64,000 nucleotides of DNA from Pseudomonas sp. B21-023 (lineage in GTDB: Bacteria > Pseudomonadota > Gammaproteobacteria > Pseudomonadales > Pseudomonadaceae): NCBI RefSeq assembly GCF_024749165.1, contig NZ_CP087190.1, positions 4,375,501-4,439,500 of the forward strand. Reading direction: 5' to 3'. Below the pieces are notes generated by a model that was not told the origin of the DNA, did no database searches, and saw only the letters and a program-made list of their open reading frames with translations. The position numbers were made by a program, and so were the translations under genes. Each line of letters begins with the position of its first letter. Positions within the stretch are counted from its first letter, which is position 1. Shown piece by piece: positions 42,246-50,921 of the stretch.

Positions 42246-43587
42246 CCACAGCGCTTCCGGCGATCCCCAGTTCCACAAGTCCCTGCGCCTCTGGCACGTG
42301 GTGATCATCGGCCTGGCCTACCTCACCCCGATGACCGTGTTCGATACCTTCGGCATCGTCTCCGGCATCACTGCAGGGCATGTGCCCAGCGCCTACATCC
42401 TGGCCCTGGCCGGCATCCTGTTCACTGCCGTGAGCTACGGCACGCTGGTGCGGCGCTTCCCGCAGTCGGGCTCGGCGTACACCTACACCCAGCGCGCCAT
42501 CAACCCGCACGTGGGCTTCCTGGTCGGCTGGTCGTCGCTGCTGGACTACCTGCTGCTGCCCATGGTCAACGCGCTGCTGGCCAAGCTCTACCTGTCGGCA
42601 ATGTTTCCCGAAGTGCCGGCCTGGGTATGGGTGGCCAGCTTCGTCACCCTGATCAGCCTGATCAACATGCGCAGCATCAACCTGGTGGCGCACTTCAACC
42701 TGCTGTTCGTCGCCGTGCAGGTGGCGATCATCTCGGTGTTCATCTACCTGTGCTGGCGCGGCTTGGGCCACGGCGAGGGACTGGGCACCGCCTGGAGCCT
42801 GCTGCCGTTCGCCGATGACCAGACCCAGTTCGCCGCGCTGGCCGCGGGCGCGACCATCCTGTGCTTCTCGTTCCTGGGCTTCGATGCAGTGACCTGCCTG
42901 TCGGAGGAGACCCGCGACCCGGGCAAGACCATCCCCCGGGCGATCTTCCTGACCGCCCTGATCGGCGGCGTGGTGTTCATCGGGGTGTCGTACTTTATCC
43001 AGGCCTACTTCCCGACCATGCAGCGCTTCCACGACCAGGAAGCAGCCCTGCCGGAAATCGCCCTGTACGTCGGCGGCAAGCTGTTCCAGTCGGTGTTCAT
43101 CGCCTGCACGGTGATCAACACCATCGCCTCGGGCCTGGCCTCGCAGACCAGCGTGTCGCGCCTGCTGTACGTGATGGGCCGCGACAACGTGATCCCGGCC
43201 GGGGTGTTCGCCCGCCTGCACCCGCGCTACAAGACCCCGGTGCTGAACATCGCCGTGGTCGGCCTGATTTCGCTGTCGGCGATCTTCTTCGACCTGGTCA
43301 CCGCCACTTCGGTGATCAACTTCGGCGCGCTGGTGGCGTTCAGCTTCGTCAACCTCTCGGTGATCAACCACTGCTATATCCGTGAGAGACAGAACAAGGG
43401 CCTGACGAACAACCTCAAGTATCTGGTGGCGCCGACGATAGGCTTCTGCATCATCGTCTCGCTGTGGCTGGACCTGAACGAACACTCCTTGCTGTTCGGC
43501 GGTGTCTGGGCCCTGCTTGGCGTGCTCTACCTGGCTTGGCTGACCAAGGCCTTCAGGGTTGCGCCACCGAACTGCATCGCCGAATGA
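42235..43587 (+). CDS. APC-superfamily permease (PuuP-like)
   Basis: A 450-residue inner-membrane protein with 12 predicted segments. The first carries LWHVVIIGLAYLTPMTVFDT, typical of the PuuP/YeeF (putrescine or amino acid) branch, with later ILCFSFLGFDAVTCLSEETRDP. The ATG at 42235 has ACAGGAG about 10 bp upstream and is overlapped by the leader ORF. The chemoreceptor gene follows 56 bp downstream, so uptake and chemotaxis to the same compound are probably co-expressed. Substrate is not proven by sequence; polyamines or amino acids are likely. Confidence 0.88.
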   Translation: MQPDHSASGDPQFHKSLRLWHVVIIGLAYLTPMTVFDTFGIVSGITAGHVPSAYILALAGILFTAVSYGTLVRRFPQSGSAYTYTQRAINPHVGFLVGWSSLLDYLLLPMVNALLAKLYLSAMFPEVPAWVWVASFVTLISLINMRSINLVAHFNLLFVAVQVAIISVFIYLCWRGLGHGEGLGTAWSLLPFADDQTQFAALAAGATILCFSFLGFDAVTCLSEETRDPGKTIPRAIFLTALIGGVVFIGVSYFIQAYFPTMQRFHDQEAALPEIALYVGGKLFQSVFIACTVINTIASGLASQTSVSRLLYVMGRDNVIPAGVFARLHPRYKTPVLNIAVVGLISLSAIFFDLVTATSVINFGALVAFSFVNLSVINHCYIRERQNKGLTNNLKYLVAPTIGFCIIVSLWLDLNEHSLLFGGVWALLGVLYLAWLTKAFRVAPPNCIAE

Positions 43588-43643
43588 CCCCACCGACGCC
43601 CGCCTGACCGCGGGCGTTGTGTTTGCCCGAGAAGGAAAAGCCC

Positions 43644-45770
43644 ATGTCGCAGCGCCGTCTCTCCATCCAGTGGAAGATCACCCTGCTCGCCGGCCTGTGC
43701 CTGCTGGCCATCGTCGCCCTGCTGGTGGCCACCTCGCTCACCCAGGCCCGGCGCAGCGCCGAGCAGGTATTCCAGGCCAACACCGAACTGCTCGACCACA
43801 GTGCCCGCTTGCGCCTGCAGGCCCACGGCGAAACCCAGGCCTTGCGCATCCAGCGCTACTTCATGGAGGCCTACCAGTACGGCAACGGTTTCGCCCGCCT
43901 GGTGCAGGCGCTCAAGGCCCGTGGCGGTGCCGAACTGCGCGGTGAGCTGAGCCGAGAAGCCCGCGCCGCACTGGCCGGCAATACCGACCTGATCGGCCTG
44001 TACCTGGTGTTCCAACCCAACGCCCTGGACCAGCAGGACGCGCGCTTCGTAGGCCAGGCCGACAACGGCAGCAACGACAGCGGGCGTTTTTCGCTGTACT
44101 GGTCGCAGCCCGGCACTGGCAACCTCGAAGCGGAGGCCATGCCCGAATCGATGCTCGCCGATACCAGCATCGGCGCCAACGGTTCGCCCTACAACCGCTG
44201 GCTGACCTGCCCGCTGGAAACCGCCAAGGCGTGCGTGCTAGACCCGTATTTCGACGAGGTCAACGGTCATCAGGTACTGATGACCAGCATTGCCCTGCCG
44301 CTGCTGGAAAACGGCAAGGTGGTGGGCGTGGTCGGCCTGGACATCGGCCTGGACAACCTGCAGCAACTGAGCCTGGCCGGCCGCCAGGAGCTGTTCGACG
44401 GCCAGGGCCAGGTCAGCATCGTCAGCCCTGCGGGCCTGCTCGCCGGCCACAGTCAGGATGCCGGCCAGTTGAGCAAGACCGTGCAGCAGGCCTTCGGTGC
44501 CAGCGCGGCGGCCCTGGCCGCACCACTGCGCGCCGGCCAGGCCGTCGAGCGCCTGGACCAAGGCACCATGCGTATTTCCCGACCCTTTGCGCCAATTCCC
44601 GGGGCGGCACCGTGGCAGGTGCTGCTCGAACTGCCCGAGCAGGTACTGCAAGCCCCCGCCGTCACCCTCAACCAGCGCCTGGACAGCCAGAACCAGCAGG
44701 CCAACCTCGTCAGCCTGCTGGTCGGCCTGGGCGCCGCCGTGCTGGGGCTGCTGCTGGTGTGGCTGACCGCCCGCGGCGTGACCCGGCCAATCCTGGCCGT
44801 GGCCGCCCGCCTGGAGGACATCGCCAGCGGTGAAGGCGACCTGACCCGGCGCCTGGACTACGCCCGCGACGACGAACTGGGCCAGCTCACCGGTTGGTTC
44901 AACCGCTTCCTCGACAAACTGCAACCGGTGATCGCCCAGCTCAAGGGTTCGCTGCAGGAAGCCCGCGGCACTGCCGACCAGTCGGCGCTGATCGCCCGCC
45001 AGACCAGCGACGGCATGCAGCAACAGCACCGCGAAATCGAACAGGTGGCCACGGCGGCCAACGAGATGAGCGCCACTGCCCATGACGTTGCCCACAACGC
45101 CGCACAGGCCGCCCAGGCTGCACGCGGTGCCGACCAGGCAACCCGCGATGGCTTGGCGCGGGTGGGCGCCACCCGCGAAGCTATCGCCCAACTTGCCGGC
45201 GGCATGGATGCGGCCATGGATGAAGCCCGCGCCCTGGAAAGCCGTGGCGAACAGATCGGCTCGGTACTTGAAGTGATCCGCGCCATCGCCGAGCAGACCA
45301 ACCTGCTGGCCCTCAACGCCGCCATCGAAGCGGCCCGCGCCGGCGAAGCCGGGCGAGGCTTTGCGGTGGTCGCCGACGAAGTACGCAACCTGGCGCAGCG
45401 CACTCAAGTGTCGGTCGAGGAGATCCGCCAGGTAATCGAAGGCTTGCAGCAAGGCACCCAGGACGTGGTCGAGGCAATGCAGGCCGGCCAGCGCCAGGCC
45501 CAGGACAGTGCCGCGCAGATGGAACAGACCTTGCCAGCACTGCAGCGTATCGGCGAGGCGGTGACGGTGATCACCGACATGAATCTGCAGATCGCCTCGG
45601 CCGCCGAGGAACAGAGCGCAGTGGCCGAAGAGGTGAACCGCAACGTGGCGGGCATCCGCGACGTGACCGAATCGCTGTCGGGGCAGGCCGACGAATCGGC
45701 GCACATCAGCCAGGCGTTGAACCGGCTGGCCAACCAGCAGCAGGCACTGATGGCGCAGTTCCGGGTTTGA
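43644..45770 (+). CDS. Methyl-accepting chemotaxis protein with dCache-type sensor, McpU-like
   Basis: A 708-residue chemoreceptor. TM1 about 10-32, a double-Cache sensor about 33-350, TM2 about 355-376, HAMP about 377-430, then the signalling domain with hairpin tip EQTNLLALNAAIEAARAGEA. The sensor contains DTSIGANGSPYNRW and LDPYFDEVNGHQVLMTS, typical of Cache amino acid or amine receptors. Its position after a PuuP-like permease matches the polyamine receptor McpU (PP_1228) by memory of gene order. The gene name is inferred, not proven. The ATG at 43644 has AAGGAAAAG upstream; a hairpin at 45900 ends the unit. Confidence 0.88.
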   Translation: MSQRRLSIQWKITLLAGLCLLAIVALLVATSLTQARRSAEQVFQANTELLDHSARLRLQAHGETQALRIQRYFMEAYQYGNGFARLVQALKARGGAELRGELSREARAALAGNTDLIGLYLVFQPNALDQQDARFVGQADNGSNDSGRFSLYWSQPGTGNLEAEAMPESMLADTSIGANGSPYNRWLTCPLETAKACVLDPYFDEVNGHQVLMTSIALPLLENGKVVGVVGLDIGLDNLQQLSLAGRQELFDGQGQVSIVSPAGLLAGHSQDAGQLSKTVQQAFGASAAALAAPLRAGQAVERLDQGTMRISRPFAPIPGAAPWQVLLELPEQVLQAPAVTLNQRLDSQNQQANLVSLLVGLGAAVLGLLLVWLTARGVTRPILAVAARLEDIASGEGDLTRRLDYARDDELGQLTGWFNRFLDKLQPVIAQLKGSLQEARGTADQSALIARQTSDGMQQQHREIEQVATAANEMSATAHDVAHNAAQAAQAARGADQATRDGLARVGATREAIAQLAGGMDAAMDEARALESRGEQIGSVLEVIRAIAEQTNLLALNAAIEAARAGEAGRGFAVVADEVRNLAQRTQVSVEEIRQVIEGLQQGTQDVVEAMQAGQRQAQDSAAQMEQTLPALQRIGEAVTVITDMNLQIASAAEEQSAVAEEVNRNVAGIRDVTESLSGQADESAHISQALNRLANQQQALMAQFRV

Positions 45771-45899
45771 ATCCGCCCCCGGATGAAACAGCAACAGCGG
45801 ACTGCCAGTAGCTGCACGGTCCGCCGTGACAAAGGCTGACAGCTCACGACAAGGCTGCCCCTCCATCAATCCCTCCACTTGAAGGGATATGACCCTCCG

Positions 45900-45936
45900 A
45901 AACCGATATCTGGCCACGCCAGGTATCGGTTTTTTG
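45900..45936 (+). terminator. Terminator after the chemoreceptor gene
   Basis: AAACCGATA...TATCGGTTT stem with inner CTGG/CCAG, then TTTTTTG. About 130 bp past the stop. Confidence 0.85.
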
Positions 45937-46169
45937 TTGCATCAATGATGAATAAATTTCCGCCATATTGTTTCGTACATTTCATGACAGTTACAAAACG
46001 ACCATTTCACACTCCACAATGACGTCGACGCATCTCAGTAAATATGGGCAATCCAGATGAATGCGTGCAAATTTCAACTTTGCCACACGATCAAAACGAC
46101 GAAACCAAGCATTCCAAAATGGAATGATATAGCAACTAATTGTCGTTTGTTGCGAACACCTTTCAACGC
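45937..46169. other. AT-rich gap before the second permease
   Basis: AT-rich sequence without a gene. A minus-strand frame of about 80 codons here has no family features. It should carry the permease promoter. Confidence 0.4.
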
Positions 46170-46318
46170 CAATACTGATTTCAATCAATGCAATCGCCAC
46201 CGCCGCAGCACTGGAGAAGCTGCTGGCAGACCAGCGCCCCATCCGCGCTCGTCACCTGCAACTGGAAGTGGTCAGTTCACAACAAAAACAACAACTCACC
46301 CGAATGCAGATCCAATAG
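46170..46318 (+). pseudogene. Possible remnant of a gene's 3' end
   Basis: GC-rich and protein-like in one plus frame, ending in TAG at 46316-46318: ISINAIATAAALEKLLADQ followed by RPIRARHLQLEVVSS and QQKQQLTRMQIQ. The 5' side of this frame meets a stop near 46130 and has no start codon. It reads as the helical C-terminus of a lost protein, but chance cannot be excluded without a search. The A-rich site at 46281 lies inside it. Confidence 0.3.
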
Positions 46319-46346
46319 GTTGCCCATGACCCATTCGAACAACAAC
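46281..46346 (+). promoter_or_regulatory. A-rich Hfq/Crc-type (catabolite repression) sites around the permease start
   Basis: AACAAAAACAACAAC at 46281-46295 is a perfect AAN repeat 31-45 nt before the ATG. AACAACAAC at 46338-46346 lies just inside the coding region. In Pseudomonas, Hfq with Crc binds AAnAAnAA motifs near start codons and blocks translation of amino acid uptake genes under preferred carbon sources. Function is inferred from the motif. Confidence 0.6.
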
Positions 46347-47879
46347 GGAAGTTTGACTGCCGCAGCCCCACCTTCCGGACACCTCAAGCGCACCCTCACC
46401 AGCCGTCACCTGAACATGATCGCCATCGGCGGCTCCATCGGCACCGGCCTGTTCGTCTCCTCCGGCGCCACCATTGCCCAGTCTGGCCCCGGCGGCGCAC
46501 TGCTGGCCTTCGCGGTGATTGGCCTGATGGTCTACTTCCTGATGACCAGCCTCGGCGAAATGGCCGCGTGCATGCCGGTCAGCGGCTCGTTCTCCACCTA
46601 TGCCTCGCGCTACGTCGAAGAAAGCTTCGGCTTCGCCCTGGGCTGGAACTACTGGTACTCCTGGGCAGTGACCATCGCCGTGGACCTGGTGGCCGTACAG
46701 ATCATCATGCTCTACTGGTTCCCGGACACCCCCGGGGTGATCTGGAGCGCGGCCTTCCTGGTGCTGCTGTTCGCCCTCAATGTCGCCTCGGTGCGCTTCT
46801 TCGGCGAGGCGGAGTTCTGGTTCGCCCTGATCAAGGTCATCACCATCATCATCTTCATCGCCGTGGGTGTGCTGATGCTGCTGGGCATCCTCGAAGGCGG
46901 CCAGGACGGTGGCGCCCACCTCTGGCAGATCGGCGACGCGCCCATTGCCGGCGGCCTGCCGGCGCTGATCGGCGTGGCGATGATCGTCGGTTTCTCGTTC
47001 CAGGGCACCGAATTCGTGGGCATCGCCGCTGGCGAAACGGAAAACCCGGGACGCAACATTCCCAAGGCCGTGCGCCAGATCTTCTGGCGCATCCTGCTGT
47101 TCTACGTACTCACCATTGTCGTGATCGGCCTGCTGATCCCCTACACCGACCCGCGCCTGCTCAAAGACGGCCTGTCGGATGTCACCATTAGTCCGTTCAC
47201 CCTGATCTTTACCAAGGCTGACATGCTCGCCGCCGCCGCCGTGATGAACGCAGTGATCCTGACCTCGGTGCTGTCCGCCGGCAACTCAGGCATGTATGCC
47301 TCGTCGCGCATGCTCTACAGCCTGGCGCTGGAGCGCAAGGCGCCGGCCATCTTCGCCCGGGTGACCCGCAGTGGCACGCCGGTCTGGGCGCTGCTGGCCA
47401 CCGCCGCGGTCGCGGGTCTGTGCCTGCTGAGCTTCCTGTTCAGCCCCGGCAAGCTCTACCTGTGGCTGCTGAACACCTCCGGCATGCTCGGTTTCATCGC
47501 CTGGCTGGGCATCGCCATCAGCCATTACCGCTTCCGCCGCGGCTACCTGCTCAATGGCAATGACCTCGCGAAACTGCCGTATGTGTCGAAATACTTCCCG
47601 TTCGGCCCGCTGTTCGCCTTCGGCCTGTGCATGGTGGTCATGCTCGGGCAGAACTACCAAGCGTTCATCGGCGGGCAGATCGACTGGGTCGGTGCCTTTG
47701 CCACCTACGTCGGCCTGGTGCTGTTCGTGGTGGTCTGGTTCGGCCACAAGCTGGTCACAGGCTCCAAGGTGGTGCGCTACAGGGAAATGGACTTCTCCAG
47801 TATCGAGATTCGCAAAGCCGAACGCAGCAAGGCAGAGCCCACAGGTGATGCGCTCGCGGCCAGCCAGCAACCCGCCTGA
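46326..47879 (+). CDS. Amino acid permease (AAT/LysP family)
   Basis: A 517-residue inner-membrane transporter with 12 segments. It carries the amino acid permease signature SRHLNMIAIGGSIGTGLFVS, then GPGGALLAFAVIGLMVYFLM, and GFSFQGTEFVGIAAGE. The LysP-like loop SLGEMAACMPVSGSF is typical of basic amino acid carriers. The ATG at 46326 lies just after the A-rich motif. The FAD oxidase gene follows 53 bp later, so uptake and oxidation of one amine or amino acid are probably linked. Lysine or a related compound is possible; substrate is unproven. Confidence 0.88.
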   Translation: MTHSNNNGSLTAAAPPSGHLKRTLTSRHLNMIAIGGSIGTGLFVSSGATIAQSGPGGALLAFAVIGLMVYFLMTSLGEMAACMPVSGSFSTYASRYVEESFGFALGWNYWYSWAVTIAVDLVAVQIIMLYWFPDTPGVIWSAAFLVLLFALNVASVRFFGEAEFWFALIKVITIIIFIAVGVLMLLGILEGGQDGGAHLWQIGDAPIAGGLPALIGVAMIVGFSFQGTEFVGIAAGETENPGRNIPKAVRQIFWRILLFYVLTIVVIGLLIPYTDPRLLKDGLSDVTISPFTLIFTKADMLAAAAVMNAVILTSVLSAGNSGMYASSRMLYSLALERKAPAIFARVTRSGTPVWALLATAAVAGLCLLSFLFSPGKLYLWLLNTSGMLGFIAWLGIAISHYRFRRGYLLNGNDLAKLPYVSKYFPFGPLFAFGLCMVVMLGQNYQAFIGGQIDWVGAFATYVGLVLFVVVWFGHKLVTGSKVVRYREMDFSSIEIRKAERSKAEPTGDALAASQQPA

Positions 47880-47932
47880 ACTCTCCATTGGCGGACCCGC
47901 CCCGGTCCGCCCACCACTGCTCCGGGACCCTG

Positions 47933-49219
47933 ATGAACAGCACCTTCGACTCCTACTACGAAGCCACCGCCAGCAGAACCTTCTACCCTGCCCAGAGCGG
48001 GCGCACCGATACCCGCGTCTGCATCCTCGGTGGTGGCCTGGCCGGCCTGTCGACCGCAATAGGGCTTGCCGAGCGCGGGGTGAGCGATGTGACACTCCTC
48101 GAGTCGCAACGCGTCGGTCATGGCGCCTCGGGACGCAACGGCGGCTTCGTCTTCGGCGGCTACAGCCTCGGCAACGCCGATCTGCTGGCGGCGTTGGGCG
48201 CCAACGAGGCACGCAAGCTGTATCGATTGACACTCGACGCCGTCGACCTGATCCGCGAACGTACCCGCAAATACACCATCGATTGCGACCTGGTCGACCA
48301 GGGTGTGATCCTCGCCAACTGGTTCAACGACCCGTCGCGCCTTGAGAAACCGCGCCAGCTGATGAAGCAGGCTTATGGCGTCGACTGGGAATACATCGCC
48401 CCCGGGGAACTTAAGGAACAGCTCAGGACCGAGCGCTATTACGGCGGGTTGCTGGAGCGCAACGCATTCCACTTCCACCCGCTCAAGTATGTCTGCGGCA
48501 TCGCCCAGGCAGCCGCACAGGCTGGGGTGACGATCTACGAACAGTCGCCGGTGACCAGTATCGAGAAGAAGGCTGGCGGCTACATCGTGCGCACCGGCCA
48601 GGGCGAAGTCCATGCCGAGCAGGTGGTGTTCAGCGCAGGGGGCTATGCCCGCGGCGTCTACGCCCTGATCGAACGCGCCGTGCTGCCGATCGCCACCTAC
48701 GTGGTGACCACTGCGCCACTGGGCGCACGCCTGCAGGACGCCATCGACTGCCAGTCGGCCATCTACGATACACGCTTCGCCTTCGATTATTATCGCCCGC
48801 TGAAAGACAGCCGGATCCTCTGGGGCGGACGCATCTCCATTCTCGATCGCGGGCCGCAGGCCATCGCCAGGCTGCTCAAGGCCGACCTGGCGAGCGTCTA
48901 CCCGCAATTCGAGGACGTGGAACTGGAGTACTCCTGGGGCGGCCTGATGAGCTACGGACGCCACCAGATGGCGCAGATCGGCCAGGACCACAACGGCATC
49001 TGGCACGCGGTCGGTTTCGGCGGCCATGGCATGGCCCCGACCACGGTCGCCGGCGAAGTCCTGGCGGACGCCATCGCCCACCGCCTGCCGATCCCGAGCG
49101 GTTTCAGTCGGTTCGGCCTCGATCGCACCTTCGGCCTTGCTGGCCTGGTGGCTGCGCAGGCCACCTACACCGCCTACCAGGCACGCGATGCGTTCGATGC
49201 ACGGCGCCTGAATCGTTGA
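47933..49219 (+). CDS. FAD-dependent amine/imino acid oxidase (DAAO/PuuB family)
   Basis: A 428-residue flavoprotein. The FAD motif is RVCILGGGLAGLSTAIGLAE, followed by VGHGASGRNGGFVFGGYSLG as in gamma-glutamylputrescine oxidase and pipecolate oxidase relatives. The C-terminal FAD contact is GIWHAVGFGGHGMAPTTVAG. It probably oxidises the amine imported by the upstream permease. PuuB (polyamine) and AmaA (pipecolate) are both in range; sequence reading alone does not decide. The ATG at 47933 gives the conserved N-terminus; a 45-bp upstream extension is not supported. Confidence 0.85.
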   Translation: MNSTFDSYYEATASRTFYPAQSGRTDTRVCILGGGLAGLSTAIGLAERGVSDVTLLESQRVGHGASGRNGGFVFGGYSLGNADLLAALGANEARKLYRLTLDAVDLIRERTRKYTIDCDLVDQGVILANWFNDPSRLEKPRQLMKQAYGVDWEYIAPGELKEQLRTERYYGGLLERNAFHFHPLKYVCGIAQAAAQAGVTIYEQSPVTSIEKKAGGYIVRTGQGEVHAEQVVFSAGGYARGVYALIERAVLPIATYVVTTAPLGARLQDAIDCQSAIYDTRFAFDYYRPLKDSRILWGGRISILDRGPQAIARLLKADLASVYPQFEDVELEYSWGGLMSYGRHQMAQIGQDHNGIWHAVGFGGHGMAPTTVAGEVLADAIAHRLPIPSGFSRFGLDRTFGLAGLVAAQATYTAYQARDAFDARRLNR

Positions 49220-49248
49220 CAGTGGGTCAGGCCACTTTTTCGACAGGC

Positions 49249-49281
49249 ATGAAAAAGCCCGCCATGAAGGCGGGCTTTTTC
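49249..49281. terminator. Bidirectional terminator between the FAD oxidase and tRNA-Lys
   Basis: AAAAAGCCCGCC-ATGAA-GGCGGGCTTTTT, a perfect stem with A and T runs on both sides. Confidence 0.88.
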
Positions 49282-49291
49282 GTACTGCATA

Positions 49292-49367
49292 TGGTGGGTC
49301 GTGTAGGATTCGAACCTACGACCAATTGGTTAAAAGCCAACTGCTCTACCAACTGAGCTAACGACCC
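49292..49367 (-). tRNA. tRNA-Lys(UUU)
   Basis: 76 nt with encoded CCA. Acceptor GGGTCGT/ACGACCC, D arm with AGCTCAGTTGGTAGAGC, anticodon loop CTTTTAA giving UUU, T arm GTAGGTTCGAATCCTAC. No duplication of its 3' end is seen nearby. Confidence 0.95.
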
Positions 49368-49428
49368 GTTGGATGGCGCGTATACTACTGATTTCTCAGA
49401 AGAATTCAACACCCCATCGCAAATTTTT

Positions 49429-50103
49429 TCAAAAATACCGAGTGGGGTCCTCTACACCGGCGGCCTTGAAGCCATCAGCGCGCAGGCGGCAGCTGTCGCA
49501 TTTGCCGCAGGCACGCCCGTCGTCGTCGGCCTGGTAGCAAGAAACGGTCAGGCTGTAGTCCACGCCACGGGCGATGCCCGCCTGGACAATCTGCGCCTTG
49601 CTCAGGTTCTGCAGCGGCGCCTGGATGCGGAAGCCCTGCCCTTCCACGCCTGCCTTGGTAGCCAGGTTGGCCATGCGCTCGAAGGCTTCGACGAACTCCG
49701 GGCGGCAGTCCGGGTAGCCGGAGTAGTCCACGGCGTTGACACCAATGAAGATGTCACGGGCTTCGAGCACCTCCGCCCAGCCCAGGGCCAGGGACAGGAA
49801 CACGGTGTTGCGAGCCGGCACGTAGGTGACCGGAATCCCCTCGCTCGGCGCCTCGGGCACATCGATGCTGCTGTCGGTCAGGGCCGAGCCACCGATGCCA
49901 TCGAGATTCAGGCCGATCACCTTGTGCTCGACCACGCCCAGGTCACGGGCTACCCGTGCCGCGGCGTTGAGCTCGGCGCGATGGCGCTGACCATAGTCGA
50001 AGCTCATGGTGTAGCACTGGTAGCCGTCGGCCTTGGCCATGGCTACCACGGTGGCCGAATCCAGGCCACCGGACAGCAGGATTACCGCGCGTTTGTCAGT
50101 CAT
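49429..50103 (-). CDS. queC: 7-cyano-7-deazaguanine synthase
   Basis: A 224-residue ATP-dependent enzyme of the queuosine pathway, making preQ0 from CDG. The PP-loop is VILLSGGLDSATVVAMAK and the zinc-binding cysteines are in YQADDDGRACGKCDSCRLR. It is followed by queE on the same strand (start 10 bp after queE's stop), forming a queE-queC unit. The C-terminus carries the usual GFKAAGVEDPTRY. No riboswitch was found upstream of queE. Confidence 0.97.
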   Translation of the reverse strand: MTDKRAVILLSGGLDSATVVAMAKADGYQCYTMSFDYGQRHRAELNAAARVARDLGVVEHKVIGLNLDGIGGSALTDSSIDVPEAPSEGIPVTYVPARNTVFLSLALGWAEVLEARDIFIGVNAVDYSGYPDCRPEFVEAFERMANLATKAGVEGQGFRIQAPLQNLSKAQIVQAGIARGVDYSLTVSCYQADDDGRACGKCDSCRLRADGFKAAGVEDPTRYF

Positions 50104-50113
50104 GTCTTTCTCC

Positions 50114-50761
50114 TCAGCGTCCGGGTTCGTCGTTCCACAGCAGCTTGTGCAGCTGCAGCTGGAAGCGTACGGGCAGGTTGTCGGCGACGATCCAGTCGGC
50201 CAGGTCGGTGGCGCTCACCTGGTGGTGGCTGGGCGAAAACAGCACTTCACCGGCGCGCTCGGCCAGGTTGTACTGGATCAGCTTGGAAACCGCCCAATCG
50301 TAGTCCTCGCGGGAACAGATGACGAACTTGACCTGGTCGTTGCCGGTCAGCAGCTCTATATTCTCGTAGCGATTGCGGTGAGACTCCTCGGAGCCTGGGG
50401 TCTTGAGATCGACCACGCGGCTGACCCGGGTGTCGACGCCACTGATGTCGAGAGCGCCACTGGTTTCCAGCGACACGTCGTAACCGGCGTCGCACAGGCG
50501 TTGCAACAAAGGCAGCGCGTTGGGCTGGGCCAGAGGCTCGCCACCGGTCACGCAGACGTAGCGCGGCTTGAAGCCGGCCACCTGCTCAACAATGGAGTCG
50601 AGGGTGCGGATAGTGCCGCCACTGAAGGCATAGGCACTGTCGCAGTACTGGCAGCGCAGGGGGCAACCGGTCAGGCGCACGAAAACCGTGGGCAGCCCGG
50701 CCGTTCGCGTTTCACCCTGCAACGAGTAAAACACTTCGGTGATGCGTAATGTGTCTTGCAT
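50114..50761 (-). CDS. queE: 7-carboxy-7-deazaguanine synthase
   Basis: A 215-residue radical SAM enzyme making CDG for queuosine. The [4Fe-4S] motif is CPLRCQYC (CX3CX2C) and the SAM site is CVTGGEPLAQ. The ATG at 50761 (MQDTLRITEVFYSLQGE) matches the family start; one three codons upstream is less likely. It is the first gene of the queE-queC unit and lies downstream of the cpoB-tol genes, as in other pseudomonads. Confidence 0.95.
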   Translation of the reverse strand: MQDTLRITEVFYSLQGETRTAGLPTVFVRLTGCPLRCQYCDSAYAFSGGTIRTLDSIVEQVAGFKPRYVCVTGGEPLAQPNALPLLQRLCDAGYDVSLETSGALDISGVDTRVSRVVDLKTPGSEESHRNRYENIELLTGNDQVKFVICSREDYDWAVSKLIQYNLAERAGEVLFSPSHHQVSATDLADWIVADNLPVRFQLQLHKLLWNDEPGR

Positions 50762-50878
50762 GATCGCCACGGGCGTGACAGCTGAACAGGCTGTCCGCCT
50801 CCGTCAGGCACTGTCGCGGACTCGACAAAGCGTTATCCGCGGCAGCGTGTTTACGAAAAAAGGGCCGTGATTCTAACG

Positions 50879-50904
50879 AAAAAACCCGCGACAAGCGCGG
50901 GTTT
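50879..50904 (-). terminator. Terminator of the tol-pal-cpoB operon
   Basis: AAACCCGCG-ACAAG-CGCGGGTTT stem followed on the minus strand by TTTTTCG. It is about 20 bp beyond cpoB. Confidence 0.85.
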
Positions 50905-50921
50905 CTTCTTCAACGGGTCGT

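Noticed and set aside
42073..43593. Antisense open frame of 506 codons over the PuuP-like permease
   Set aside because: Low-complexity His/Gln/Asp/Gly composition typical of reversed high-GC membrane genes.
46057..46329. 90-codon plus frame overlapping the LysP-type permease start by 4 bp
   Set aside because: The ATGA overlap is suggestive, but the first half is AT-rich without protein character, the second half is Arg/Pro/Ser-rich shadow sequence, and another frame there reads better.
49292..49367. A second island at tRNA-Lys
   Set aside because: No repeat of its 3' end, no integrase and no foreign genes on either side; queC follows directly.
50100..50900. preQ1 riboswitch upstream of queE-queC
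   Set aside because: No preQ1 aptamer-like hairpin with an A-rich tail was found before queE; the gap is largely the tol operon terminator and promoter.
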